Shown piece by piece: positions 9,029 to 18,923 of a DNA stretch of 64,000 bases. The stretch comes from Belnapia rosea (GTDB lineage Bacteria; Pseudomonadota; Alphaproteobacteria; Acetobacterales; Acetobacteraceae). The notes beneath the pieces were generated by a model, which had not been told where the DNA came from, searched no databases, and was given only the letters and a program-made list of their open reading frames with translations. The stretch spans positions 46,181-110,180 of the forward strand of contig NZ_FMZX01000013.1 in assembly GCF_900101615.1 (NCBI RefSeq), in the 5' to 3' direction. The position numbers and the translations under genes are program-made. Each line of letters opens with the position of its first letter. Positions within the stretch are counted from its first letter, which is position 1.

Positions 9029-9994
9029 ATGTCCCGCCGCCTTGTCCTCGCCGCCGCCCAGATGGGCCCCATCCAGAAGGCCGAGGGGCGCGATGTCGCG
9101 GTTGGGCGCATGGTGCGGCTGATGGAGACGGCGCACCGGCGCGGGGCGGAGGTGGTGGTCTTTCCGGAGCTCGCGCTGACCACCTTTTTCCCGCGCTGGT
9201 ACCACGAGGACCTGGCGGAGGCGGACCACTGGTACGAGACCGCCCTGCCCTCCAATGCCACGGCGCCGCTCTTCGAGGCGGCCCGCAAATTCAACATCGG
9301 TTTCCATCTCGGCTATGCCGAGCGGACGCCGGACGGGCATCGCTTCAACACCGCCGTGTACGTGCATCCCTCGGGCGAGGTGGTGCTGAAGTACCGGAAG
9401 GTGCATCTGCCCGGACATGCGGAGCATGACCCGACCCGCCGCGTGCAGCACCTGGAGAAGCGCTATTTCGAGGTGGGCGATCTCGGCTTCCCCGTGATCC
9501 GCGCGCCCATCGGCGAGACCTCGGTCAATATCGGGATGATGATCTGCAACGACCGGCGTTGGCCGGAGGCCTGGCGGGTGCTCGGGTTGCAGCAGGTGGA
9601 GCTCGTCATGCTCGGCTACAACACGCCGAGCCTCAACATGGAGAACCGCGGCTTCGAGGCGCATCACCTGCGGGTCTTCCACAGTCACCTCTCGATCCAG
9701 GCGGGCTGCTACCAGAATGCCTGCTTCGCCGCCGGCGTCGCCAAGGCGGGCGACGAGGACGGGCATGAGCTGTTCGGCCATTCCATCATCGTCAACCCGC
9801 AGGGCGAGATCATGGCCCAGGCGACGAGCTGGGGAGATGAGCTGATCGTCGCCGATTGCGATCTCGGCATGTGCGAGTTGGGGCGGCGCACGATCTTCAA
9901 CTTCGCTGCCCACCGGCGGGTCGAGGCCTATGGGCGGATCACCGAACAGACCGGCAGCGTGGCGCCGGCGGAGTGGGCGCCGGCCCGGCGTTAG
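9029..9994 (+). CDS. N-carbamoyl-D-amino-acid hydrolase (D-carbamoylase)
   Basis: A 321-residue nitrilase-superfamily enzyme that hydrolyses N-carbamoyl-D-amino acids to D-amino acid, CO2 and ammonia. The catalytic triad is Glu47 (VFPELALTTFFPRW), Lys124 (YRKVHLPGH) and Cys173 (ICNDRRWPEAWRVLG). These segments match closely what I remember of the Agrobacterium D-carbamoylase, including HLEKRYFE and GYNTP. Together with the cyclic-amide hydrolase gene upstream it gives the two-step hydantoin to D-amino acid pathway. A hydantoin racemase gene is not present here. Confidence 0.92.
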   Translation: MSRRLVLAAAQMGPIQKAEGRDVAVGRMVRLMETAHRRGAEVVVFPELALTTFFPRWYHEDLAEADHWYETALPSNATAPLFEAARKFNIGFHLGYAERTPDGHRFNTAVYVHPSGEVVLKYRKVHLPGHAEHDPTRRVQHLEKRYFEVGDLGFPVIRAPIGETSVNIGMMICNDRRWPEAWRVLGLQQVELVMLGYNTPSLNMENRGFEAHHLRVFHSHLSIQAGCYQNACFAAGVAKAGDEDGHELFGHSIIVNPQGEIMAQATSWGDELIVADCDLGMCELGRRTIFNFAAHRRVEAYGRITEQTGSVAPAEWAPARR

Positions 9995-10032
9995 CCACGG
10001 AACCGAACCGAAGGCCGGGCGCTCTGTCCATC

Positions 10033-10341
10033 ATGCGCTATCATACCCCGACCCGGCTCCTCGTCCTCGCCTCCCTGCTGGTCGCCACGCCCGTGCTGGC
10101 GCAGACGCCAGCGGAACGGGCCTCGCGGGAGTTCAACCGCGAGGAGCGGCAGGATCGCGCGGTGGATGCGGCTGAGGCCGCGCGCAGCGGCTTGCCAGCC
10201 ATGCCGCCCCCCCAGGTCCTGCCGCTGGAGACGGACCGGCGCTCGCTGCAGCCTGGTGTGGGGCGGCCCGAGGAGCGTGGGGCGCTCGGCACCGGGGGCG
10301 CCGCGGCACCGCCCAGCCTCGAGCAGAATATCCAGCGCTGA
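10033..10341 (+). CDS. Small secreted protein of unknown function
   Basis: A 102-residue protein with a clear Sec signal (TRLLVLASLLVATPVLAQ, cleavage about residue 24). The mature part is charged, then Pro/Gly/Ala-rich and predicted disordered. It starts 38 bases after the D-carbamoylase stop, at ATG 10033. No domain recognised. A convergent cupin gene lies behind it. Confidence 0.65.
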   Translation: MRYHTPTRLLVLASLLVATPVLAQTPAERASREFNREERQDRAVDAAEAARSGLPAMPPPQVLPLETDRRSLQPGVGRPEERGALGTGGAAAPPSLEQNIQR

Positions 10342-10374
10342 GCCTCGCCGGCCACCTCGGCGTGGCGGAGAGGC
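10342..10374. terminator. Hairpin between convergent genes
   Basis: Nested inverted repeats fill the 33-bp gap between convergent stops: an outer GCCTC/GAGGC (10342-10346 with 10370-10374) and an inner GCCAC/GTGGC (10351-10355 with 10362-10366). No T-run follows, so termination is inferred from position. Confidence 0.4.
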
Positions 10375-10782
10375 CTAGTGGGCCGGGTCCAGGAAGGGGG
10401 TTCCCGGATCGGCCACATAGACGATCAGCACGCGCGTCGGCGTGACGGTGCTGCGGTTGTAGCCGGTCATGCGGACATGGGGTGGCTCGACCATGGCGCC
10501 GCCCGCCGGGATGGTGACGGCCTCGCGCCCCTCCATCTCGAGCGTGAAGGCACCCTCCAGCACATAGACGGTCACCGGGAAGCGATGCGTGTGGAAGGCC
10601 GTGGCCTGGCCGGGGGCGATGGTCGCGGTGAGGACCTGCACCTCCTGCCGCTCGCCCCGCGGCATGCCTTGCACCACCTCACGAAGGACGAAGTGGGGCC
10701 GCGCCTGCTCCTGCGCCGCAGCGCCGGAGATGCTTATCGCCAACACCGCGAGCGCAGCGCCCAAACCTGCCATCCAGCGCAT
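10375..10782 (-). CDS. Secreted cupin-domain protein
   Basis: A 135-residue protein. A signal peptide (residues 1-24, ending SISGAAAQ) is followed by a single cupin barrel. The first cupin motif is seen as APGQATAFHTHRFPVTVYVLEG and the second as PAGGAMVEPPHVRMTGYN. The His residues suggest a bound metal. ATG 10782 is preceded by AGGAGG at suitable distance; an upstream in-frame start would spoil the signal peptide. It is convergent with the small secreted protein. Its substrate cannot be told from sequence. Confidence 0.8.
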   Translation of the reverse strand: MRWMAGLGAALAVLAISISGAAAQEQARPHFVLREVVQGMPRGERQEVQVLTATIAPGQATAFHTHRFPVTVYVLEGAFTLEMEGREAVTIPAGGAMVEPPHVRMTGYNRSTVTPTRVLIVYVADPGTPFLDPAH

Positions 10783-10854
10783 CGAGTGGTTCCCTCCTGG
10801 TTTCGATGCGAGGCAGTAAGCACGCAACCGCCGGGCTTGGGATAGGGGGTTCGG

Positions 10855-12339
10855 CTAGCCCTCGACCTCGACGAGGGCTTCGAGCCCGAGCACGGCGCCA
10901 AGCTGCTCCACGCGGCGCAGCACGCTCTCCCCGGCGAAGACGCCGGTGCCTTCGGCGAGGCGCAGCACCAGCCTGCCACTCGTCCGTTCCAGCCTCGTGC
11001 CGGCGAGAAGATCGGGCGTGCCGCCGCACAGCGTATAGGCAAGGCGAAGCGCAGCGCCGAGCGCCTCCGCCCGGCGGATGGTCTGCAGGTCGAGCAGCAC
11101 ACGGGTCGGGCCGAGGAAGGGCGCGCTCGGCTCGGCCTCGTAGCGCAGCGCGGCGCAGAGGCCGAGGAAGGCGCGGGCATGGTGGTCGAGCCCCGCGCCA
11201 TGTTGGCGCAGCACGCGAAGGAAGGCCTGCTCGGCGCGGTATTCAGGATGGTCGTGGCTGCCGATATCGGAGATCCAGCAGGCCGCCTCACGCAGGGCGC
11301 GTATGCCGGCATCCTGCTCGGGGAAGACCGGGTCGGTCCAGGCGATCAGCGCCGGCGGCAGGCCGGGGTCGCGGCCCCAGGCGGCGGCGAGCTCGCGGGC
11401 CGCGGCCAGCATCGGGTCATCCTGCCGCACCGATTCGGCCAGCAGGCGGGCATACCAGCCCTCGCGCAGCCCATTGGCCGAGAAGACGACGCGGGAGGCC
11501 CCGGTGGCCCGCAGCAGGCGGCGCATGGTCACCGCGGCGAAAGGCATGTCGGCCAGGCGCTTCTGCGGCGCGCCCGCCATGCGCTCCAGCACCCGGCGAG
11601 AGGCGGCCATGACGACGCCCGCGAGGTCACGCGCCTCCTCCCGGCGGAGGACATAGTGATGGACGATCGCCAGCGGGTAGCCGGTCTGGGCGATATGCAT
11701 CCGCGCCAGGGCCCGCCAGGCGCCGCCGACCAGATAGAGGTCACGCCCGCCACCCTCGGCAAGCCAGGGCTGCTTGGCCAATTCCTCCTCGGTGATGGCG
11801 CGGGCGCGGGCGACCTCTCCGCCGGCGCGCTCGGCGAGGCGGATGGCCCCGATGGGCAGCGAGGCGGCGCGGGCAACCCGGCCTTCCGTCAGCCGCACCA
11901 CCTCAAGGCTGCCGCCGCCGAGGTCGCCCAGCACGCCATCGGCGCCGGGAAACCCAAGCAGCACGCCATCGGCTGAGAGCCGGCCCTCCTCCTCCCCGGT
12001 CAGGATGCGGATGCGCAGCCCCGGCATCCGCTCCTGCATGGCGGCCACGAAGGCGGGACCGTTCTCCGCGTCGCGCACGGCGGCCGTCGCCACCACCTCC
12101 AGCGGGTCGGCGTGCATCGCGCGCGCCACGGCGTGGTAGCGGGCGAGGACGGTGAGCGCGGGGCCGATTGCGTCCTCGTTCAGCCGTCCTGTCGTCTGCA
12201 GTCCGCGGCCAAGGCCGAGCACGGCCTTCTCGTTGAAGATCGCCTGCGGGTTCCGTCCGCGTCCCTCGAAGACGACGAGTCGCACGGAGTTGGAGCCGAG
12301 ATCGACGACGCCACAGCGCTGGCTTTCGGGCGTGGGCAT
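10855..12339 (-). CDS. ppx: Exopolyphosphatase / Ppx-GppA phosphatase
   Basis: A 494-residue protein of the ASKHA phosphatase fold: phosphate-1 motif VVDLGSNSVRLVVFE near residue 11 and phosphate-2 motif GDLGGGSLEVV near 137, then a helical HD-like C-terminal region. It removes phosphates from the end of polyphosphate and may act on pppGpp. Its start lies 5 bases after the ppk stop, so the two genes form an operon in which one enzyme builds and the other degrades polyphosphate. Confidence 0.92.
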   Translation of the reverse strand: MPTPESQRCGVVDLGSNSVRLVVFEGRGRNPQAIFNEKAVLGLGRGLQTTGRLNEDAIGPALTVLARYHAVARAMHADPLEVVATAAVRDAENGPAFVAAMQERMPGLRIRILTGEEEGRLSADGVLLGFPGADGVLGDLGGGSLEVVRLTEGRVARAASLPIGAIRLAERAGGEVARARAITEEELAKQPWLAEGGGRDLYLVGGAWRALARMHIAQTGYPLAIVHHYVLRREEARDLAGVVMAASRRVLERMAGAPQKRLADMPFAAVTMRRLLRATGASRVVFSANGLREGWYARLLAESVRQDDPMLAAARELAAAWGRDPGLPPALIAWTDPVFPEQDAGIRALREAACWISDIGSHDHPEYRAEQAFLRVLRQHGAGLDHHARAFLGLCAALRYEAEPSAPFLGPTRVLLDLQTIRRAEALGAALRLAYTLCGGTPDLLAGTRLERTSGRLVLRLAEGTGVFAGESVLRRVEQLGAVLGLEALVEVEG

Positions 12340-12344
12340 CGGGC

Positions 12345-14534
12345 TCAGTCCTGAGCGAGGCGGTCGGGGCGCGGCTTGCGCATGGCCGCACGGGCCGAGC
12401 GCTGCAGCGCGCTGCCGCGGCCGGAGAGGGAGGGGTTGGTCATGAAATACTCATGCGCCGAGACCGGCTGGGCACCGCGCGTCAGGCGGCGCCAGGTGCC
12501 ATCGGTGTTCAGCTCCCAGCTCTGGGCGGTGTCCTTCAGGTTCACCACCATGATCTGGTCGAGGATCTGGGCATGCACGGTGGCATTCTCGACCGGCACC
12601 ATGGTTTCGACCCGCCAGTCCATGTTGCGCGCCATCCAATCCGCCGAGGAGATGAAGACGCACGCCCGCCGCGAGGGCAGCCTGTGGCCGTTGCCGAAGA
12701 CATAGATGCGGGAATGCTCGAGGAAGCGGCCGACGATGGACTTCACCCGGATGTTCTCCGAAAGGCCGGGAACGCCAGGGCGGAGGCAACAGATGCCGCG
12801 CACCACGCAATCGATCTTCACGCCGGCGCGAGCGGCCGCATAAAGCGCGTCGATCAGCTGCTCGTCGACCAGGCTGTTCATCTTCAGCCAGATGCCGGCG
12901 GGCTTGCCTTCCTCGGCGAAGCGCCGCTCCTGCTCGATCAGGCCGAGGAGGGTCGGGCGGATGGTCAGCGGGGCGAAGGCGAGGCCCTCCATCCGCTCCG
13001 GCCGCGCATAGCCGGTCATGTAATTGAAGAGACGCGCGGCATCGCCGGTCAGCCCGGGGTCGGCGGTGAAGAAGGAGAGGTCGGTGTAGATGCGCGCCGT
13101 GATCGGGTGGTAGTTGCCGGTGCCGAAATGCGCGTAGCTCCGCAGCGCCCCCGCTTCCCGCCGCACCACCAGCGACATCTTGGCGTGGGTCTTCAGCTCG
13201 ACGAAGCCGAAGACGACCTGCACGCCGGCCGCCTCCAGCTCCCGCGCCAGGGCGATGTTCCGCTCCTCGTCGAAGCGGGCCTTGATCTCGACGATGCCGG
13301 TGACGTTCTTGCCCGCCTCCGCCGCCTCGATCAGCGCGCGGGCGATCGGGCTGTCGCGGCTGGTGCGGTAGAGCGTCTGCTTGATGGCGACGACATTCGG
13401 GTCCCGCGCCGCCTGGCGGAGGAACTGCACCACCACGTCGAAGCTCTCATAGGGGTGGTGAACGACGATGTCCTTGGCGCGGATGGCGGCGAAGCAATCG
13501 CCGCCGTAATCGAGGATCCGCTCCGGGAAGCGCGGCGTGTAGGGGGTGAACAGCAGGTCCGGCCGGTCATCCACGATGAGCTGGCGGAGGTCGTCGAGGC
13601 CGAGCAGCCCGTCGACGACGAAGACGCCGCTGCGCTCGGCATCCAGCTCCTCGATGACGAAATCGACGATGTCGGAGGGTGTCGCGGCGGTCACGCTGAG
13701 GCGGATGGCGCGGCCGCGGCGGCGGCGCTTCAGCGCGGTCTCGTAGGAGCGGACGAGGTCCTCCGCCTCCTCCTCGAATTCAACGTCGGTGTCGCGGATG
13801 AGGCGGAACAGCCCGTGCTCGGCCGGGATGAAGCCGGGGAAGACACGGCGCAGGCTGAGCTCGATCAGGTCCTCGAGCAGCAGGAAGCGGATGGCCGTCT
13901 CGCCCTCGGCGCGTGGCAGGCGGATGAAGCGCTCGATCTGCGAGGGCAGCGGCAGCAGGGCGCGCATGGTGCCGCCATCCTCCTCCCGCACCAGCTTCAG
14001 GACCATGCATGCGGCGAGGTTCTGGATGAAGGGGAAGGGATGCGCCGGATCGACCGCGAGCGGGGTCAGCACCGGGAAGACGCGTTCCATGAACCAGCCG
14101 TCGAGCCAGGCGCGGTCGGCCTCGCTCAGTTCCTCGACACGGCAGACGATGATGCCAGCCTCGCGGATCAGGCCGCGCAGGTCCCGCCAGGCATCCTGCT
14201 GCGCCTCGATCAGCACCTGGGCACGGTCATGAATGGCGGCGAGCTGCTGCGGCGGGGTACGGCCATCGGGCGAGCGGCTGGTGATGCCGGCCCGCTCCTG
14301 CCCGATCAGGCCGGCGACGCGGACGGAGTAGAATTCGTCGAGATTGGCGGCCGATATGGCGACGAAGCGCAGCCGCTCCAGCAGCGGGTGGTGCTCGTTG
14401 CCGGCTTCCTCCAACACGCGCGTGTTGAAGTCGAGCCAGGATAATTCGCGGTTGATGAACCGCTCCGGCCCCTGCGGGCCGGAGGCGGGCGCTGGCTCGG
14501 GCGCGGGCGGGGTGCGGGTTTCGGCGAGGCTCAT
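12345..14534 (-). CDS. ppk1: Polyphosphate kinase 1
   Basis: A 729-residue enzyme of the usual PPK1 length. It starts with [19 protein letters not shown], the N-terminal domain hallmark. The phospholipase-D-like catalytic halves show [21 protein letters not shown], with the His that is phosphorylated, and [14 protein letters not shown]. It transfers the gamma-phosphate of ATP to polyphosphate. It begins 9 bases from the hda stop and runs directly into ppx. Confidence 0.95.
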   Translation of the reverse strand: MSLAETRTPPAPEPAPASGPQGPERFINRELSWLDFNTRVLEEAGNEHHPLLERLRFVAISAANLDEFYSVRVAGLIGQERAGITSRSPDGRTPPQQLAAIHDRAQVLIEAQQDAWRDLRGLIREAGIIVCRVEELSEADRAWLDGWFMERVFPVLTPLAVDPAHPFPFIQNLAACMVLKLVREEDGGTMRALLPLPSQIERFIRLPRAEGETAIRFLLLEDLIELSLRRVFPGFIPAEHGLFRLIRDTDVEFEEEAEDLVRSYETALKRRRRGRAIRLSVTAATPSDIVDFVIEELDAERSGVFVVDGLLGLDDLRQLIVDDRPDLLFTPYTPRFPERILDYGGDCFAAIRAKDIVVHHPYESFDVVVQFLRQAARDPNVVAIKQTLYRTSRDSPIARALIEAAEAGKNVTGIVEIKARFDEERNIALARELEAAGVQVVFGFVELKTHAKMSLVVRREAGALRSYAHFGTGNYHPITARIYTDLSFFTADPGLTGDAARLFNYMTGYARPERMEGLAFAPLTIRPTLLGLIEQERRFAEEGKPAGIWLKMNSLVDEQLIDALYAAARAGVKIDCVVRGICCLRPGVPGLSENIRVKSIVGRFLEHSRIYVFGNGHRLPSRRACVFISSADWMARNMDWRVETMVPVENATVHAQILDQIMVVNLKDTAQSWELNTDGTWRRLTRGAQPVSAHEYFMTNPSLSGRGSALQRSARAAMRKPRPDRLAQD

Positions 14535-14543
14535 CCCGCCACC

Positions 14544-15287
14544 CTACAGCAGGGTCGGGGTGGGCGGGCAGCCGGTCTCGGCCAATGCCATGGATTCGTC
14601 ATCCGCACCGAATCCCGGCAGCTCGGCCAGGGTTGCGCGCGCGAGCGCCCGGGTGACGCGGCCACCGCAGGCGAGCGCGGCACGGTCGAGCCGGGCGGCG
14701 GCCTCGGCGACGGCAGCGGCCTCGCGCGGCAGGCGGGCGAGCAGCCAGGCCTGCACCCCATCCTCGACCCGGAGCTGGCGGCGGGCGAAGTCGCGCCGCA
14801 GCAGGGCGGCGAGCAGCCCGTCGCCCGGCGGGCGGATGCCGACCGCCGGCATGGCCCGCAGCCGGCTCCGCAGGTCGGGCAGCGCCACCGGCCAGCGCGC
14901 CGGCGGGGCGCGGCCGGCGAGCAGGACGAGCTGCCCACGCTCGGCGCAGAGATTCAGCAGGTGCAGCAGCGCCGCCTCCTCGGCCATGCAGTCGGCATCG
15001 TCGAGGGCGAGGCCAAGCGCGGCGGGCACCTCGGGCAGCCCGCGCAGCGCGGGGCCCGTCAGCACCGGCCAGCCGCGCCGGGCTGCGAGGCCACGGAGCA
15101 GCAGCGACTTGCCGGTGGCCGGCGGGCCATGCAGGGCGAGCCGCCCCTGCGGCCAGGCTTCCGGCCGCGCAAGCCAGGCCAGCGCCTCGGCATTGCTCTC
15201 ATCGGCGAGGACGGGCTCGGGGTCGAAGCAGGCAAAGGCGGGCAGCGGCAGGGCGAGCTGCCGCGGTAGCGTTGCGGTGTCCAGCAT
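14544..15287 (-). CDS. hdaA: Hda-like DnaA regulatory inactivator
   Basis: A 247-residue DnaA-like AAA+ protein that lacks the DNA-binding domain. The N-terminal clamp-binding motif QLALPLPAF (about 10-18) is the signature of Hda, which works with the sliding clamp to trigger ATP hydrolysis by DnaA after initiation. The P-loop is HGPPATGKS. It begins with an ATGA overlap with the permease stop, so translation is coupled. The Walker B aspartates appear as LDDADCMAEE. Confidence 0.88.
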   Translation of the reverse strand: MLDTATLPRQLALPLPAFACFDPEPVLADESNAEALAWLARPEAWPQGRLALHGPPATGKSLLLRGLAARRGWPVLTGPALRGLPEVPAALGLALDDADCMAEEAALLHLLNLCAERGQLVLLAGRAPPARWPVALPDLRSRLRAMPAVGIRPPGDGLLAALLRRDFARRQLRVEDGVQAWLLARLPREAAAVAEAAARLDRAALACGGRVTRALARATLAELPGFGADDESMALAETGCPPTPTLL

Positions 15288-16429
15288 CAGCCGGTCCGGG
15301 GCGGGTCGAGATAGAGCGGGCTCTCCAGGTAGCGCCGCAGCCAGTAGCGGGCGATGACGCCGATCACCGCGGCCAGCGGCACCGCCAGCAGCACGCCGAG
15401 GAAGCCGAAGGCGACGCCGCCCGCGAAGAGGGCGAAGATGACCCAGACCGCATGCAGCTCGACCCGGTCGCCGAGCAGCCAGGGATAGATCATGTAGCCC
15501 TCGACCACCTGGCCGGCGACGAAGACGGCGAGCACCACCAGCACGCCATTCCAGGTGCCGAACTGGGCGAGCGCCAGCGCCAGCGCGGTGATGAGGCCGG
15601 TGATGGAGCCGATATAGGGGATGAAGGAGAGGATGCCCGACATCAGCCCGACCGTCAGGCCGAGTTCCAGCCCGACCATGGAGAGCGCCGCCGCATAGTA
15701 GACGGCAAGCAGCGCGCAGCAGAGGAGCTGGCCGCGCAGCCAGGCGGAGAGCAGGCGGTCCGTGTCGCGCGCCAGCTGGCGGAGGGTGGAGGCGGAGCGG
15801 CGCGGCAGCCAGGCATCCATGCGGCGGATGATCCGCGGCCAGTCGCGCAGCAGGTAGAAGGCAACGACCGGCGTCACGGTCACCAGGGTGAAGACGCTGA
15901 AGAGCGCGATGCCGCCGGTAATCATCCGGGCCAGCGAGGTGCCGAGATAGGAGATGATGGCGCCCGCCTGCCCCACCGCCAGCTCCTGCAGGCGCTGGTC
16001 GAAGACCTCCGGGCCGAGGCGCTCGGACAGCGCGGTCAGCGCATCCCGCACCGCCTGGCCGATGCCGAGCACATAGGCTGGCAGCCGCTGCACGAGGATC
16101 GTCACCTGGGCGACCAGCAGCGGATAGAGCAGCAGCAGGCAGAGCAGGGCGAGCGCCACCAGCGCCAGGATCATCAGCAGCGCCGAGACGCCGCGGGGGA
16201 TGCCGATGCGGGTCAGCCGCGTCGCCGGCGGGTCCAGGAAATAGGCGATGACGGCGGCCAGCACGAAGGGGGTGAGGATCGGCGAGAAAAGCCAGAAGGC
16301 GAGGAACAACCCACCGCCCAGGCCGAGCATCAGGGCGACGCGCTGGGCGCGGGTGGCGACCGGTGGCGCCATCCGCCGGCGCACGGGCGCAGGCGGCGCG
16401 GCCGGGGACGGCGGCGGCACCAGATTCAT
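15287..16429 (-). CDS. AI-2E family (PerM-type) membrane permease
   Basis: A 380-residue polytopic membrane protein of the AI-2 exporter/PerM superfamily. Several transmembrane helices are evident, for example LMLGLGGGLFLAFWLF and VSALLMILALVALALLCLLLL. The family segment GILSFIPYIGSITGLITALALAL occurs in the C-terminal half, followed by EGYMIYPWLLGDRVELHAVW. ATG 16429 overlaps the preceding stop as ATGA, which decides the start over the longer frame. Conserved neighbourhood with hda and a CDP-alcohol transferase is usual in Acetobacteraceae as far as I recall. Confidence 0.88.
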   Translation of the reverse strand: MNLVPPPSPAAPPAPVRRRMAPPVATRAQRVALMLGLGGGLFLAFWLFSPILTPFVLAAVIAYFLDPPATRLTRIGIPRGVSALLMILALVALALLCLLLLYPLLVAQVTILVQRLPAYVLGIGQAVRDALTALSERLGPEVFDQRLQELAVGQAGAIISYLGTSLARMITGGIALFSVFTLVTVTPVVAFYLLRDWPRIIRRMDAWLPRRSASTLRQLARDTDRLLSAWLRGQLLCCALLAVYYAAALSMVGLELGLTVGLMSGILSFIPYIGSITGLITALALALAQFGTWNGVLVVLAVFVAGQVVEGYMIYPWLLGDRVELHAVWVIFALFAGGVAFGFLGVLLAVPLAAVIGVIARYWLRRYLESPLYLDPPRTG

Positions 16430-16977
16430 CGCCGTGCCCCTGGATGATGCGTCCAATGCAGCGTCGAGATCACATAGGCGATGCCGGAGGCCAGAGTAGT
16501 GACCGCAACCGCCCAGATCATCGCCTCGATCAGCCCCGCGGCGGACAAGCCGAAGCCGGCGACCAGCAAGGCGAGGGCGGCAAGGGCGATCTGCAGGCAG
16601 GTGTTCAGCTTCGAGACCAGCAACGGACGGATTCGCGGCGGCTGCCCGAGCACCCAGAGCACCAGCACCCCGCCGACGATCAGCAGGTCGCGGAACACGA
16701 CCAGGATGGCGAGCCAGTCCGGCAACTCGCCGATGCCAGCCAATGTCACATAGACCGACACCAGCAGCGCCTTGTCCGCCACCGGGTCGAGCAGGGCGCC
16801 GAGGGCGCTGCGGGCATTGAGCACGCGGGCGAGCCAGCCATCAATCCCATCGGAGATCCCGGCGCCGACGAAGACATAGAAGGCAATGTCGAGCCGGTGA
16901 TGCAGGATCAGCCAGATGGTCGCCGGCACGGCGCAGAGCCGGGCCAGGGTGATGAGGTTCGGCAGGGTGATGAGCAC
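16426..16977 (-). CDS. CDP-alcohol phosphatidyltransferase
   Basis: About 183 residues, the usual size for this membrane-embedded family. The full catalytic signature D-x2-DG-x2-AR-x8-G-x3-D-x3-D is present (SDGIDGWLAR...GALLDPVADK). It joins a CDP-activated lipid to an alcohol such as glycerol-3-phosphate, so PgsA-like phospholipid synthesis is likely. There is no in-frame ATG: GTG 16977 (HVLITLPNL) is chosen, and TTG 17052, which would overlap the previous gene by 14 bases, is possible. The C-terminal stop overlaps the permease ATG. Confidence 0.85.
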   Translation of the reverse strand: MLITLPNLITLARLCAVPATIWLILHHRLDIAFYVFVGAGISDGIDGWLARVLNARSALGALLDPVADKALLVSVYVTLAGIGELPDWLAILVVFRDLLIVGGVLVLWVLGQPPRIRPLLVSKLNTCLQIALAALALLVAGFGLSAAGLIEAMIWAVAVTTLASGIAYVISTLHWTHHPGARR

Positions 16978-17038
16978 ATGCGGCGGCGCGGCCGGCTGGG
17001 CCTCCGGCGGGGCCTCCTTCTGCCCGGTCCGGCGCGTC

Positions 17039-17752
17039 TCAGCTTCCGGCAAGGCCCAGCCGCCAGGAGGGGCCAGCAGGCTCCAGCGCAATGCCGATGG
17101 CAGCGAGCAGCGCCGCCGCCTCGGGCGCCGGGGCGCGCAGGCCAAGCCGCAGCCGCGCGGCATCGACCGCGATGCCCTGGATATCGACCGAGGCGACCGG
17201 AGGTGCCCCACGCAGCCGCCGCTGGAGTTCGAGCCATTCGCCCATGGAGCGATAGATGGCGACCGCCTCGACCCAATTCGAGGCCGGAGCGCTGGCCGCG
17301 ACCGGCGGCGGCGCGGCGCCCGGGACGGTGACATTGCCGCCAAGCGCCGAGCGCACCCGGTTTGGGTCGAAGACCACGGTGATGCGGCCGGTGTAGCGCG
17401 TCGGGGCCGTCCGCTCCTGCTCGATGACGATGGAGCGGACCATGTCCTCGAGCCGTTGGTCGGAGAGGTTCACCGGCGGCAGGCCGGCCTCGGAGAGGGC
17501 ACGCTCCCAGGCGGTGCGGCGGCCGGCCGCCAGCGCCCGCTCCCGCGCCAGGACGCCGTTCTCGGCCGAGGCCTCGGCCGGGATGCCGCGCTGGGTGAGG
17601 TTCAGCGCCTGGGCCTCGGCGCCCGGGGTGGCGATGGGGGGCGGCAGTGCGGCGACCTGCGCCACGGCCGGCGTGGCCAGGGGAAAGGCCGCGGACAGCA
17701 GCAGCACCCCGCCTGTGATGCCGCGGACGACGCCCGATCTGCTGCCCAGCAT
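17039..17752 (-). CDS. DUF2066-like exported protein
   Basis: A 237-residue protein with a signal peptide ([18 protein letters not shown]). The mature part contains [20 protein letters not shown] and [18 protein letters not shown], which resemble DUF2066 proteins of unknown function. ATG 17752 has AGGAG 9 bases upstream and is preferred to ATG 17770. It is divergent from purM and lies upstream of the CDP-alcohol transferase on the same strand. Family assignment is from memory of the motif and is tentative. Confidence 0.65.
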   Translation of the reverse strand: MLGSRSGVVRGITGGVLLLSAAFPLATPAVAQVAALPPPIATPGAEAQALNLTQRGIPAEASAENGVLARERALAAGRRTAWERALSEAGLPPVNLSDQRLEDMVRSIVIEQERTAPTRYTGRITVVFDPNRVRSALGGNVTVPGAAPPPVAASAPASNWVEAVAIYRSMGEWLELQRRLRGAPPVASVDIQGIAVDAARLRLGLRAPAPEAAALLAAIGIALEPAGPSWRLGLAGS

Positions 17753-17847
17753 TGCGCTTTCTCCTGCCATGCGGCCCGGCACAGGGGACGCGCCGCCCAA
17801 GGCGCGCTAGAAAGCCGCCGACTCCCCTTAGCCGATCGGAGGCCGAC

Positions 17848-18921
17848 CTGACCAGTTCCCCGCGAAACAGCCTGACCTACCGTGATGCCGGGGTGGATAT
17901 CGATGCCGGCGACGCGCTGGTCGAGGCGATCAAGCCGCTGGCGAAATCCACCAGCCGCTCCGGCACCATGGGCGGGCTCGGCGGCTTCGGCGCGCTGTTC
18001 GACCTGAAGGCGGCCGGCTTCACCGACCCGGTGCTGGTGAGCTCGACCGATGGCGTCGGCACCAAGCTGCGCGTGGCGCTCGATGCCGGGCTGCATGGGA
18101 CGGTCGGCATCGACCTCGTCGCCATGTGTGTGAACGACCTGGTGGTGCAGGGCGCCGAGCCGTTGTTCTTCCTCGACTATTTCGCTACGGGCAAGCTGCG
18201 GCTGGACCAGGCGCGGGCCGTGATCTCCGGTATCGCCGAGGGTTGCCGGCAGGCCGGCTGCGCCCTGGTCGGCGGCGAGACGGCGGAGATGCCGGGGATG
18301 TATGCCGACGAGGATTACGACCTGGCAGGCTTCTCGGTCGGCGCGGCGGAGCGCGGGGCGCTGCTGCCGAAGCCGGATGTCGGGCCCGGCGACGTGCTGC
18401 TCGGGCTGGCCAGCACCGGGGTGCATTCCAACGGATTCTCGCTGGTGCGGCGGGTGGTGGAGGCAGGCGGACTCGGCCTAGGCGCCCCCTCCCCCTTCGG
18501 CGGCGGGACGCTGGGCGAGGCGCTGCTGGCGCCGACCCGCATCTATGTGAAGTCGCTGCTGACCCTGCATCGGGCAGGGCTCCTGAAGGCGGCGGCGCAT
18601 ATCACCGGCGGCGGCCTGCCGGGCAACCTGCCACGGGTCCTGCCGGACGGCGTCGCGGCGGAGGTGGATGCCGGGTCCTGGTCGGTACCGGCGGTCTTCG
18701 GCTGGCTGGCGCGGACCGGGAACGTGGCGCCGGAGGAGATGCTGCGGGTCTTCAATTGCGGGATCGGCATGGTGGTGGTGGTCGCGGCCGGGGCGGCGAC
18801 GGAGGCGACCGCGCTGCTGGAGGGTGCGGGCGAGACCGTCTTCCGCATCGGCACGCTGGAGGCCGGCAGCGGCGAGGCGCGGGTGCGGATCGACAACCTG
18901 CCGGAGAGCTGGCCACGGTGA
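17848..18921 (+). CDS. purM: Phosphoribosylformylglycinamidine cyclo-ligase (AIR synthetase)
   Basis: About 357 residues. PurM closes the imidazole ring of purines, using ATP. Seen motifs: [19 protein letters not shown] at the N-terminus, [25 protein letters not shown] and GIGMVVVV. No ATG, GTG or TTG lies where the family N-terminus begins; the best-placed start is CTG 17848, 7 bases after a GGAGG site. ATG 17752 would add 32 residues without family similarity and coincides with the divergent gene's start. purN follows with stop/start overlap. Confidence 0.93.
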   Translation: MTSSPRNSLTYRDAGVDIDAGDALVEAIKPLAKSTSRSGTMGGLGGFGALFDLKAAGFTDPVLVSSTDGVGTKLRVALDAGLHGTVGIDLVAMCVNDLVVQGAEPLFFLDYFATGKLRLDQARAVISGIAEGCRQAGCALVGGETAEMPGMYADEDYDLAGFSVGAAERGALLPKPDVGPGDVLLGLASTGVHSNGFSLVRRVVEAGGLGLGAPSPFGGGTLGEALLAPTRIYVKSLLTLHRAGLLKAAAHITGGGLPGNLPRVLPDGVAAEVDAGSWSVPAVFGWLARTGNVAPEEMLRVFNCGIGMVVVVAAGAATEATALLEGAGETVFRIGTLEAGSGEARVRIDNLPESWPR

Positions 18922-18923
18922 GG

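Noticed and set aside
17752-17847. ATG start for purM with a 32-residue extension
   Set aside because: The extension is Pro/Arg-rich, not like PurM, and its first base coincides with the start codon of the divergent gene. The GGAGG before CTG 17848 fits better.
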